Positions 18,001-24,072 of a stretch of DNA of 49,237 nucleotides are shown here, one piece after another. The DNA is from Bacilli bacterium (GTDB taxonomy: Bacteria; Bacillota_I; Bacilli_A; RF39; UBA660): positions 1-49,237 of the forward strand of contig JAFTYN010000152.1 in NCBI GenBank assembly GCA_017461465.1, given 5' to 3'. A program made the translations under genes and the position numbers. The notes under the pieces were generated by a model. That model had not been told where the DNA came from and did not search any database. It saw only the letters and a list, made by a program, of their open reading frames with translations. How positions within the stretch are numbered: the stretch's first letter is position 1; the number at the start of each line of letters is the position of its first letter.

Positions 18001-18186
18001 TTCTTTATTATCTGTAACCCAGTTTCTTAATCCATCTTTTAATGTATCTTTTGTTCTATTATAAGCATTATTCTTTGTTTTAGTTATAATATAGTCTACT
18101 GATGGAATTGCTATTAATGCTATTAAACCTATTAATATTACTACTCCTATTAACTCTACAAGTGTAAAACCTTTTCTACTTTTCAT
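15034..18186 (-). CDS. giant pseudopilin fused to Ig-like domains and a DUF285 repeat array
   Basis: 1050 aa. Residues 1-30 are a type IV prepilin leader and helix: MKSRKG, cleavage after Gly6, then FTLVELIGVVILIGLIALIA. Residues 30-135 form a pseudopilin head homologous to the protein encoded next upstream (18176): TLADLKEQGYIE matches TLGDLKLGGFIE, and both have a Cys pair. Two DUF5011/HYR-like Ig domains follow (about 141-220 and 222-296; DTTAPELNVP, GEYIITYIATDKSG). Residues 395-1030 hold 20 copies of a 25-residue BspA/DUF285 unit (VTNMSYMF type). DUF285 is known from Mollicutes and gut Bacillota surface proteins. The fusion suggests an adhesive pilus tip or surface display through pilin assembly; that is inference. 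It overlaps the upstream pilin gene by 11 bp. Confidence 0.88.
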   Translation of the reverse strand: MKSRKGFTLVELIGVVILIGLIALIAIPSVDYIITKTKNNAYNRTKDTLKDGLRNWVTDNKELIYEDGEEIIVTLADLKEQGYIEYEIKNPKTSTCLANTMQFKITRVKDNEKDTYEYTFLDEELIDGNLKDCEAVSKTPSIYLLGDNPQKIEITNDSTLTYASFDPGATAKSSAGEDMSSSIVKSNNVNLKVLGKDYHAKYTIIENGISKTLTRKVYVVDTTAPELNVPEDLEIGIGETLNLMEGVTATDNSGVAPTIKTSGTINYNRPGEYIITYIATDKSGNSVSKNRKITLVSKYSYLETYSAGLLSGGFRSSSYAPNITSISFIDNVDIPANAVATWDLSEAKDNSIKGWIIESASNAGYYNMYIGSNGTIKANIDSSYWFYRLDNLYTVNFENYDTSDVVNMSYMFAGYDEEDVDPISANILDDFKINYLNNFNDKNNIEQLVVIGDDASVFNCSNITNLDLTNWDTSSVQNMSHMFEGMCSLGTLDLSSFDTSNVVDMSYMFAGHDSSYAYDDYLKSDTKKLTPSILDGLNKNNSIENLVFRPSQTYYCSDIAEIDFSGWDTANVEDMSHMFEGLCYIESLDLSSFDTEKVKDMSSMFHYNYNLSSINLNGWDTSNVTDMSYMFSMRRADRYYMDDGNNVLLNLNLSHFNTHRVTNMSGMFEYLEAVESLDLSTWNTSNVTNMSYMFYNMKAPTINVSGWDTSQVTNMSYMFSDTAATTLDLSHFNTSNVTNMSCMFYNSKATAINTSGWNTGKVTSMSSMFYGTNVATLDLSHFNTANVTSMNSMFYSSKATTINVSGWNTSKVTNMSYMFRATAATTLNLSSLDVSNVTNMSYMFYGSKATAINTSGWNTGKVTNMSYMFYGTNVATLDLSHFNTANVTSMSAMFETAKATTINVSGWNTGKVTSMSSMFDTTNVASLDLRHFNTANVTSMSYMFYNSKISNINVSGWNVEKVTTLSSMFYGITSLTSLDLSSWSLSSNLDYMSSMFNGTTNLKTIKTPKNIPSTVSMSNITSYAFTGSDGNTYAAGTFPTGNAASITLTR
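15100..17004 (-). repeat. DUF285 coding repeat array with higher-order 300-bp duplication
   Basis: Twenty units of about 75 bp (25 residues) share the core NV(T/x)xMSxMF. Alternate units read S-G-W-N/D-T and S-H-F-N-T, giving a 150-bp dimer. On top of that, a stretch of about 110 bp beginning near 15541 recurs almost identically near 15841, a 300-bp higher-order period. The first units (about 16430-17004) are the most diverged and contain inserts; the middle units are the most alike. Confidence 0.85.
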
Positions 18187-18580
18187 ATTCTACCTCACAA
18201 CTTTCTGTAAATCTTATATTATTTTCATCTTGAAATTTATAAGTATAATTATTATTTTTTCTAGTAATAACTATTACTGTATCATTAGAAATGCACATTT
18301 CATTAATTGGATTAATAACATCTACTTCTATAAATCCACCTAGTTTTAAATCTCCTAAAGTTATATATACATAATCGCCATCTACGGTAGGAAGCTCCAT
18401 CATATTAGATGCTCCATAATCTTTAGCAGCACTTAATATTACCTCTTTTTGATTTTCATAACCTTTTTCTCTAGTTGACTTAATAACTGCATCTATAGTT
18501 GGTATTGTTATGAGCGCTAAAACACCAATTAGTGTTATGACTGCTAAAATTTCTACTAAAGTAAATCCTCTATTTCTCAT
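18176..18580 (-). CDS. type IV pilin-like pseudopilin, first gene of the giant-pilin operon
   Basis: 134 aa. Leader MRNRG, then FTLVEILAVITLIGVLALIT, with cleavage after Gly5 and Glu at mature +5. The head domain has two cysteines (EMCISND, ESCEVEYEK) and matches residues 30-135 of the 1050-residue pseudopilin encoded immediately downstream, so the large protein is this pilin plus a long C-terminal extension. ATG 18580 has GGTGAT upstream and a TATGCTATAAT promoter. It is probably a minor pilin that assembles with the giant one. No assembly ATPase is nearby. Confidence 0.83.
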   Translation of the reverse strand: MRNRGFTLVEILAVITLIGVLALITIPTIDAVIKSTREKGYENQKEVILSAAKDYGASNMMELPTVDGDYVYITLGDLKLGGFIEVDVINPINEMCISNDTVIVITRKNNNYTYKFQDENNIRFTESCEVEYEK

Positions 18581-18596
18581 ATTATCACCTAGTATA

Positions 18597-18607
18597 ATTA
18601 TAGCATA
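18597..18607 (-). promoter_or_regulatory. extended -10 promoter of the giant-pilin operon
   Basis: TATGCTATAAT on the minus strand upstream of ATG 18580. Confidence 0.6.
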
Positions 18608-18624
18608 TAAATACTAAAAGAGGT

Positions 18625-18654
18625 AGAAAAAAAGAAAGAACTTAATCTTTCTTT
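18625..18654 (-). terminator. intrinsic terminator after the symporter gene
   Basis: Stem AAAGAAAGA/TCTTTCTTT (18631-18654) with a 6-nt loop and a T-rich minus-strand tail. The stop codon at 18642 lies in the loop. Confidence 0.75.
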
Positions 18655-19838
18655 GTATACTTATCTATTAACATGCAAGATGTTATATCTCCTGTTACAT
18701 TAAGCATAGTTGCAGGTGCATCAATAAGCCATCCTATTGTTGATATTATGATAAATGCTTCAGCTGGAAAACCATATAGTGATACTATAAGCATCTCCCC
18801 AATTAAACCGCCTCCTGGAATACCAGACATAACTACACCACTTAATACTGAAATTAATAATGCAATTATATATGAATCTATACCAATATTAGTATATCCA
18901 AAAATACTAAATAAAAACAATATTTTCAAAATAGAGCCCATACATGAACCTTCCATGTGGATAGTTGATCCTATTGGAAGCGCTACATTACTTACATCTT
19001 TATCTATATTCATCTTTGATGCTACTTCCATATTGGTAGGTAAACTTGCTAAAGAAGACTGTGTAGCTAAGCTTGTTAAAATAGATGGGAAAATATTCTT
19101 ATAAAAGTTTTTTACTCCTCTTTTTCCAGAAGCAATATAACTATATATAGTATAAATTATTAAAAAGTAAATAATAGTGGCCATAATATATAAAACTAGC
19201 GTTTTGGCGTAACTTCCAACAAATTCTGGACCTAAATTAGATACTAATGAAGCAAAATATGCAAATATTCCTACTGGAGCATAATACATTACTATCTTTA
19301 CCATTTTCATCATAGTATCAGCTAGTGTATTAAATATTTTACCAACTATTTTCTTATCTTTTTCTACTAAATTTAATGCTATTCCAAATATAATAGAAAA
19401 TATTATAAGAGCAAGCATATTACTTCTAGAAAGTAAATTATTAAAATCACTTACAGTAAGAGCAGAAGCTATTTGCTCAAGTACACTTACTTTTTCTACA
19501 CTACTTTTAATAAGTTCAATGTTAGGTGTTGTAACTGGAAATAAAAGACTAAATAAGAGCATTATTAATGATGCTATGAAACTAGTTATTATAAATATAA
19601 TAAATGTATTTCTTAATATTTTTGTCAGTCTTTTTATACTAGACATATTACTTATACTTGATACTATTGTTGTAAATACTAGTGGTACTACCAAGGTAAA
19701 CATTAAATTTAAAAATATATCACCAAGTGGTTTTATGTTTTCTGAAAAGTTTGGAAAAAATATTCCTACTATACTACCAAGTATCATTGATACTATAAGT
19801 AATATTGGAAATATATAATTTTTTATTTTCTTATTCAT
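18642..19838 (-). CDS. dicarboxylate/amino acid:cation symporter (DAACS/SLC1 family)
   Basis: 398 aa, the usual length. It is a multi-helix secondary transporter in the cytoplasmic membrane, probably for glutamate, aspartate, serine/threonine or C4-dicarboxylates driven by Na+ or H+. Visible are the SSLASLPTNMEVA re-entrant loop (serine-rich HP1), LPIGSTIHMEGSCMG around TM7, GIPGGG in HP2 and the TM8 NVTGD motif that contacts substrate and cation. It is monocistronic, with an AGGAGG ribosome site. Substrate cannot be assigned: the TM8 Arg position expected in acidic amino acid carriers is not evident (NVTGDITSCMLI), which leans towards a neutral substrate. Confidence 0.88.
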   Translation of the reverse strand: MNKKIKNYIFPILLIVSMILGSIVGIFFPNFSENIKPLGDIFLNLMFTLVVPLVFTTIVSSISNMSSIKRLTKILRNTFIIFIITSFIASLIMLLFSLLFPVTTPNIELIKSSVEKVSVLEQIASALTVSDFNNLLSRSNMLALIIFSIIFGIALNLVEKDKKIVGKIFNTLADTMMKMVKIVMYYAPVGIFAYFASLVSNLGPEFVGSYAKTLVLYIMATIIYFLIIYTIYSYIASGKRGVKNFYKNIFPSILTSLATQSSLASLPTNMEVASKMNIDKDVSNVALPIGSTIHMEGSCMGSILKILFLFSIFGYTNIGIDSYIIALLISVLSGVVMSGIPGGGLIGEMLIVSLYGFPAEAFIIISTIGWLIDAPATMLNVTGDITSCMLIDKYTKKD

Positions 19839-19873
19839 ATAACCTCCTATTAGAGTATATTACTTAGAAAAAT

Positions 19874-19902
19874 AAAAAATGCTTAACTAAAAGTTAAGCA
19901 TT
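19874..19902 (-). terminator. intrinsic terminator after the thioredoxin/CcdA operon
   Basis: Perfect 11-bp stem AATGCTTAACT/AGTTAAGCATT (19878-19902), 3-nt loop and T tract on the minus strand. It contains the stop codon at 19887. Confidence 0.85.
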
Positions 19903-21140
19903 ATCCATTCTGGTTTAAATATTAATAGTAAGCCTATAATAATCATTATTATACCGCCAACTAAATGTGCAAATTTACTATATTTTGTAGTAACACCACT
20001 TATCTTTAAAGTTAACATTGCTATTATAAATATAGCTAAATCATCTATCAAGAAAAATAATATATATATTAAAATATATCCTATTTTCATTAATCCATCT
20101 ATATTATTTAATTCTAGTATTGTAATAAAGATAGTTGGAAAGCCAGCTGAGCAAGCAAGTTCTACTAAGTTAACACTAGCTGCTAAAGCTATTATACCAA
20201 TTAGAGCTATAAGTAGGTTTTGCTCTGCTGTCAAAGCTTTTATTTTTGTAAAATACTTCTTTCTTTTCTTTTCATCAACCACATGGCATCCATCTTCTTT
20301 GGCTGTTAAATAACTTCTTAAGTTAAGAACGCCTCCTATAATGGCAACTAAAGCAATTATTCTTCTTACCCATGTTATAGCTGCAAAACTAAGTACTACT
20401 GATAATCCTAACATTGCTAAGAAATAAACAAATGCTGATGTTACTAAGAATGTTGTTCCTAAAAGCCACATTTTCTTTCTATTTTTCATATTAAATAACA
20501 TATTAATTAGAAATAATAAAATCCAAAGTGCACATGGGTTAAAACCATCTATAAATCCTAATATAATAGCAATTAATGGTATTGATGCTTCTTTAGCATC
20601 TATTTTTCCCAATAAAGGAATATCATATTCTGTATTTTCTTTTTTCTTTGTTTCTTCTTTTTCTTCTAACTTAGGTTCTTCATCTATTTCTTCTTTTGGT
20701 TCTTCTAAAGCTGGTGTTTCTACTTCAGTATTATCATTATAATAACTATCTAAAGTTGCTTTCATTCTTGAACCAATAGAAGCCATGTATCCATTAAAAA
20801 ATTCATCACCTATAACAGTAAAAGGCACTCCAGTAGAAGTAGAGCCCATTCTATCTTTGGCAATTTTCATATAATCATAATTAGTACCAGAAGATACTTC
20901 GTAACTTCTAATAACTAAGTTCGGATAATCTTTTTTGATACTTTCTAAAAACTTTTTTTCTGCTTTACAGTGAGAACAAGTATCACTATGAAAAAAATAT
21001 ATAGTTACAGTTTCACTTTTCTTTTCTCCAACAATATCATAGATTTTATCTTCAAACTGCTTAGCATTTACTAATTGAGGAAATATTAAAAATGATATTA
21101 CTAATAAAAATGTTAATAAATATTTCTTTAATTTATTCAT
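19887..21140 (-). CDS. exported thioredoxin-like domain fused to a CcdA/DsbD-type membrane electron carrier
   Basis: 417 aa. It has a signal peptide or first helix (1-26, ending VNA), then an extracytoplasmic thioredoxin fold with redox pair Cys55-Ser-His-Cys58 and the cis-Pro loop TGVPFT. An acidic Glu-rich linker (about 140-170) precedes about seven membrane helices (185-417) of the CcdA/DsbD type (FIDGFNPCALWILLFLI; later ELACSAGFPT), which carry the expected Pro-Cys and Cys positions. It should pass electrons from cytoplasmic thioredoxin to an external thiol. The preceding small thioredoxin gene overlaps it by 8 bp. The Cys-rich pilin-like proteins at 23-25 kb are plausible clients; that is inference. 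Confidence 0.85.
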   Translation of the reverse strand: MNKLKKYLLTFLLVISFLIFPQLVNAKQFEDKIYDIVGEKKSETVTIYFFHSDTCSHCKAEKKFLESIKKDYPNLVIRSYEVSSGTNYDYMKIAKDRMGSTSTGVPFTVIGDEFFNGYMASIGSRMKATLDSYYNDNTEVETPALEEPKEEIDEEPKLEEKEETKKKENTEYDIPLLGKIDAKEASIPLIAIILGFIDGFNPCALWILLFLINMLFNMKNRKKMWLLGTTFLVTSAFVYFLAMLGLSVVLSFAAITWVRRIIALVAIIGGVLNLRSYLTAKEDGCHVVDEKKRKKYFTKIKALTAEQNLLIALIGIIALAASVNLVELACSAGFPTIFITILELNNIDGLMKIGYILIYILFFLIDDLAIFIIAMLTLKISGVTTKYSKFAHLVGGIIMIIIGLLLIFKPEWIMLNF

Positions 21141-21393
21141 ACTTTTTTATAACACTTTCTATATCTTCAAATTTCTTTTCCCCTATTAATCTTTCTAGTT
21201 CAGTATCATCTTTATAAAATATAGTAACTGGAAGTATATCTCCAATATTATATTTTTTTACTTCTTCTTCATCCATATCTAAGTCTAAACTTTTTACTTC
21301 TATATTAGGATACTCTTTATTAATTTTATCCCATACTTTATGCATCACAATACATCCAGGGCACCACATAGCCCCTATTTTTATTACTTTCAT
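21133..21393 (-). CDS. small cytoplasmic thioredoxin-like protein
   Basis: 86 aa, shorter than classical thioredoxin (about 105). It has the active site Cys11-Pro-Gly-Cys14 in GAMWCPGC and the cis-Pro segment DILPVTIFYKD. No signal peptide, so it is cytoplasmic. It is translationally coupled to the thioredoxin/CcdA gene (8-bp overlap) and follows the pentapeptide-repeat gene by 8 bp. It is a natural electron donor to the CcdA-type protein, keeping the external thioredoxin reduced. A general thioredoxin reductase partner is not in the window. Confidence 0.85.
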   Translation of the reverse strand: MKVIKIGAMWCPGCIVMHKVWDKINKEYPNIEVKSLDLDMDEEEVKKYNIGDILPVTIFYKDDTELERLIGEKKFEDIESVIKKYE

Positions 21394-21401
21394 TTAATCA
21401 C

Positions 21402-22013
21402 CTATTTAATCTTTATTCCTAGTAACAATGCCAAATCAACAGCTTGATACATATTAACAGTTAAACCTCTTATATTATTAGGATTAACAATTATACCTTC
21501 TATTTTACTATTAGATAAATCTAATTTATTTAAATTAGTATCTATAAATTCACTTTCATTTAAATTACATTCATCAAAATCTACATCTTTAAAACTAGTT
21601 TCATTAAAACTACTTTTCTCTAGTTCAGAATTAATAAATCTTATATTTTTTAGTTTAGCAAATGAAAAATTAGAGTAAGTCATTTTACAGTTTTTAAATT
21701 CTACATTGCTTAATGATGAACCTGAAAAATCAATTCCTACCAAATTACATTCATTAAATATAACTCTATGAATAGCACTATCATTAAAGCTTGAATTTGT
21801 TAGATTACTATTATTTATAGTCGTATCTAAAACCGAAGCTTTATTTAGTTTTTGATCGCTCATAGTTAAATTATTAAATACACATTCATCTAATTCAATA
21901 TTTTTAATATTTGTAATTATCTCATTATTAAATATACCAGTTATTTTTTCTTCTTTTAAATCTAACTTTTTTATTTCCAAATCAAATACTTTAGGATTAA
22001 TTATTTTTACCAT
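21402..22013 (-). CDS. pentapeptide-repeat protein
   Basis: 203 aa. From about residue 40 to 170 it is a right-handed beta-helix of A(D/N)LXX-type repeats with Leu/Phe every five residues (SNLTNSSFNDSAIHRVIF, CNLVGIDFSGSSLSNVEF). The C-terminus AVDLALLLGIKIK is a recurring end of Bacillota pentapeptide proteins. Related proteins mimic DNA (Qnr/MfpA) or are of unknown use; nothing here proves gyrase protection. It overlaps the cysteine desulfurase gene by 17 bp and precedes the thioredoxin gene by 8 bp, so it belongs to that operon. Confidence 0.82.
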   Translation of the reverse strand: MVKIINPKVFDLEIKKLDLKEEKITGIFNNEIITNIKNIELDECVFNNLTMSDQKLNKASVLDTTINNSNLTNSSFNDSAIHRVIFNECNLVGIDFSGSSLSNVEFKNCKMTYSNFSFAKLKNIRFINSELEKSSFNETSFKDVDFDECNLNESEFIDTNLNKLDLSNSKIEGIIVNPNNIRGLTVNMYQAVDLALLLGIKIK

Positions 22014-23133
22014 TTAATGTAAGTTCCTTAATACATTTATCAAAAATTTCTATAAACTTATCTAATTCATCTTTTGTAGTTAAATAAGATAAACTTATTC
22101 TTAAACTTGATTTAGCCCTAGCTTCATCTTTAGTTAAATCAAGTACACTTTTAGATAAACTATTAGAAGAAGAACATGCTGTTTGAGTAGATATATATAC
22201 TTCATGTTTTTCAAGTGCATGTAAGAATGTTTCAGGTTTAATATTAATTATACTTATATTAAGAATATAAGGTATACACTTATCATTACTATTAATATAA
22301 ACATTATCATATTTATTTAGTTTTTCTTTTAGATAATTATTAAGTTCTAAAACTTTATTATATTTATTTTCCATATCATCACATGCTAATCTTAAGGCTT
22401 TTGCTAAAGATACTATTAATGGATGTGCTGGAGTTCCACTTCTAAAAATAGTAGTAGATTTACCACCATGTATAAGTGGTTCTATCACTATTTTTTCTTT
22501 TTTTATTAATCCACCAATACCTTTTATACCAAAAAATTTATGAGCAGAAAAAGATGCTAAATCAACATTTTCTAAGTTTATATCAACTTTAGATACTGCT
22601 TGAGTTAAATCAACATGATAAAAGCATTTAGGATTTTTCTTAACTATTTTTCCTATTTCTTCAATAGGCTGTAATATTCCTATTTCACTATTTATAGCAT
22701 TAATAGATACTAAAATAGTATCTTCTCTTATTAAACTTTCTAAATGTTTTAAATCTACTAAACCAAATTCATCTGAATCTACAAAATCAACTTCAAAACC
22801 TTCACTTTGTAAATAACTAAGTGGTCCATATATAGAAGAATGTTCATAATGTGTTGTTATAATATGTTTTCCTCTATTTTTATATTTCATACAAACACCT
22901 TTTATAGCTAAGTTGTTTGATTCACTAGATCCACTTGTATATATTATTTCAGTTTCTTTTATTTTAAAGATATCTGCAATTTGTTTAGTTGCACTTTCAA
23001 TTAATTTATTACATCTAACACCTAATGTATGTAAAGAATTAGAATTTCCTGGAAATTCTAAACTTGCTTTAACAAAACTATCAAGTACTTCTTTATTTAC
23101 TGGTGTTGTTGCTGAATAATCTAAATATATCAT
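21997..23133 (-). CDS. cysteine desulfurase (NifS/IscS family)
   Basis: 378 aa, normal length. A PLP enzyme that takes sulfur from cysteine for Fe-S clusters or tRNA thiolation. It has the YLDYSATTP start, TSGSSESNNLAIKG, HYEHSS, HVDLTQAVSKVDI, PLP lysine Lys199 in FSAHKF and catalytic Cys320 in TACSS on a short loop, as in the NifS/IscS group I enzymes. In many Bacilli such a gene precedes thiI; here it leads an operon with a pentapeptide protein and two thioredoxin genes. A TGGTATAAT box and AGGTGA precede ATG 23133. NifZ-like or IscS-like use cannot be settled from sequence. Confidence 0.9.
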   Translation of the reverse strand: MIYLDYSATTPVNKEVLDSFVKASLEFPGNSNSLHTLGVRCNKLIESATKQIADIFKIKETEIIYTSGSSESNNLAIKGVCMKYKNRGKHIITTHYEHSSIYGPLSYLQSEGFEVDFVDSDEFGLVDLKHLESLIREDTILVSINAINSEIGILQPIEEIGKIVKKNPKCFYHVDLTQAVSKVDINLENVDLASFSAHKFFGIKGIGGLIKKEKIVIEPLIHGGKSTTIFRSGTPAHPLIVSLAKALRLACDDMENKYNKVLELNNYLKEKLNKYDNVYINSNDKCIPYILNISIINIKPETFLHALEKHEVYISTQTACSSSNSLSKSVLDLTKDEARAKSSLRISLSYLTTKDELDKFIEIFDKCIKELTLNGKNN

Positions 23134-23150
23134 AATATCACCTAGTCATA

Positions 23151-23159
23151 ATTATACCA
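23151..23159 (-). promoter_or_regulatory. promoter -10 of the cysteine desulfurase operon
   Basis: TGGTATAAT on the minus strand, 18 nt upstream of ATG 23133. No clear -35. Confidence 0.45.
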
Positions 23160-23179
23160 TACAATATATAAAATCTAAT

Positions 23180-23206
23180 AAAAAAACAAAGCAAATTGCT
23201 TTGTTT
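23180..23206 (-). terminator. intrinsic terminator after the 23205-23603 gene
   Basis: Stem ACAAAGCA/TGCTTTGT (23186-23204) with a 3-nt loop and a T tract on the minus strand. It abuts the stop codon. Confidence 0.8.
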
Positions 23207-23603
23207 AGTATATACCACATGTTCCGGTTGATGAACCAGATATTTCAAATAATGAAAGTACAAAGTTAAGTAATGATGGTACTAGGAATAATAGACCTAT
23301 TGCTATTAATCTAGTAACAAATCTTTTATTAGCTTTAGCCATACTATCATCATTAGAACCAAATATAGCTTTTACATAATCTGCTATTTGAAGAATTACC
23401 GCTAAAGCAATACCTGCTATTCTAATATAATCTAAAATAGTTTGTAATAGTTCTTTTAATTCTCCACCATCTACAATTTCGCATCCTTCTTTAGCAACTA
23501 ATTCTACTTTTGTTTCAATTTCTACTGCTAAAGCAGGCTCTACCAAAATAAATATTAATAATCCAATAAATAAAATATTATACCATTTAAAAAACTTCTT
23601 CAT
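23205..23603 (-). CDS. VirB2/TrbC-like two-TM secreted pilin-like protein
   Basis: 132 aa from ATG 23603, which overlaps the preceding stop as TAATG; a GTG 12 bp upstream is less likely. Signal peptide 1-26 (AxA-type end PALA). Then Cys41, TM1 (about 52-80), the loop GSNDDSMAKANKRFVTR, TM2 (about 99-119), Cys129 and the terminus CGIY. The topology (cleaved leader, two helices, basic cytoplasmic loop, outside termini) is that of type IV secretion pilins of the VirB2/TrbC/TraA kind. It is strongly related to the C-terminal 90 residues at 24073 and more distantly to the N-termini at 5431 and 7262. Co-transcribed with 23603-23995. Pilin function is inference. Confidence 0.8.
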   Translation of the reverse strand: MKKFFKWYNILFIGLLIFILVEPALAVEIETKVELVAKEGCEIVDGGELKELLQTILDYIRIAGIALAVILQIADYVKAIFGSNDDSMAKANKRFVTRLIAIGLLFLVPSLLNFVLSLFEISGSSTGTCGIY

Positions 23604-23995
23604 TAAAAACCACACTCTAAATTTACTTTCATTTCATAATCATCCTCTGTATAAGGATTTTGTGGATATATTATAACATAAGTTTCGTTATAATTACATT
23701 GTTTTTTAGTTTGATTATTAACAAATTCTTTTGGATCTTCATAATAAATAGCGGAAATAAGTTCTGATAAACCAACTTTCATTCCGTCCTCTGTATAACT
23801 ACCTAACTCATCTACATTATTAACAGTAGGTAAATATACTTTTTGATAATATGTTGCACCTAATACACCAAGTTTATTTTTTAATCTTTCCTCTTGATTA
23901 TCATGCTCAATACTTTTTCTAGCTATACCAAGAACCATAGTTGCTGCAAGCATTATAGCAAATATAATTATAGGTTTCTTAAAATCAGTCTGCAT
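23603..23995 (-). CDS. single-TM partner protein ending in ECGF (copy 2)
   Basis: 130 aa from ATG 23995, with AGGAGG 8 nt upstream; an in-frame TTG further out is rejected. A short cytoplasmic N-terminus and one membrane helix (about 7-23) precede an extracytoplasmic domain of about 105 residues with LGVLGATYYQKVY, YYEDPKEFVN, CNYNETYVIIYPQNPY and a C-terminal NLECGF. It is clearly paralogous to 25182 (LGVVYYEEIYY, YNEDPEFFIN, CDYDKSYVVIYPKEPY, QLECGF). The two cysteines probably pair. It always precedes a two-TM pilin-like gene, with a one-base stop/start overlap here. Possibly a chaperone or membrane partner for that product. Family not recognised. Confidence 0.78.
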   Translation of the reverse strand: MQTDFKKPIIIFAIMLAATMVLGIARKSIEHDNQEERLKNKLGVLGATYYQKVYLPTVNNVDELGSYTEDGMKVGLSELISAIYYEDPKEFVNNQTKKQCNYNETYVIIYPQNPYTEDDYEMKVNLECGF

Positions 23996-24040
23996 ATATA
24001 ATTCCTCCTGCAATATAAGTATAATATATTTTTAAAAGAA

Positions 24041-24071
24041 AAGCAAAGAAAAAACCAAAGTTAAACTTTGG
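24041..24071 (-). terminator. intrinsic terminator after the 24073-25179 gene
   Basis: Stem CCAAAG/CTTTGG plus flanking AA/TT pairs around a 5-nt loop (24055-24071), followed by TTTTTTC on the minus strand. It separates the two modules. Confidence 0.8.
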
Positions 24072-24072
24072 T

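Noticed and set aside
18673..19104. A 143-codon open frame on the plus strand inside the symporter gene
   Set aside because: It is antisense to a clear DAACS transporter; the protein is low-complexity Ile/Ser/Pro and no ribosome site is present. The same applies to plus-strand frames at 1172-1414, 37339-37650 and 42681-42995.
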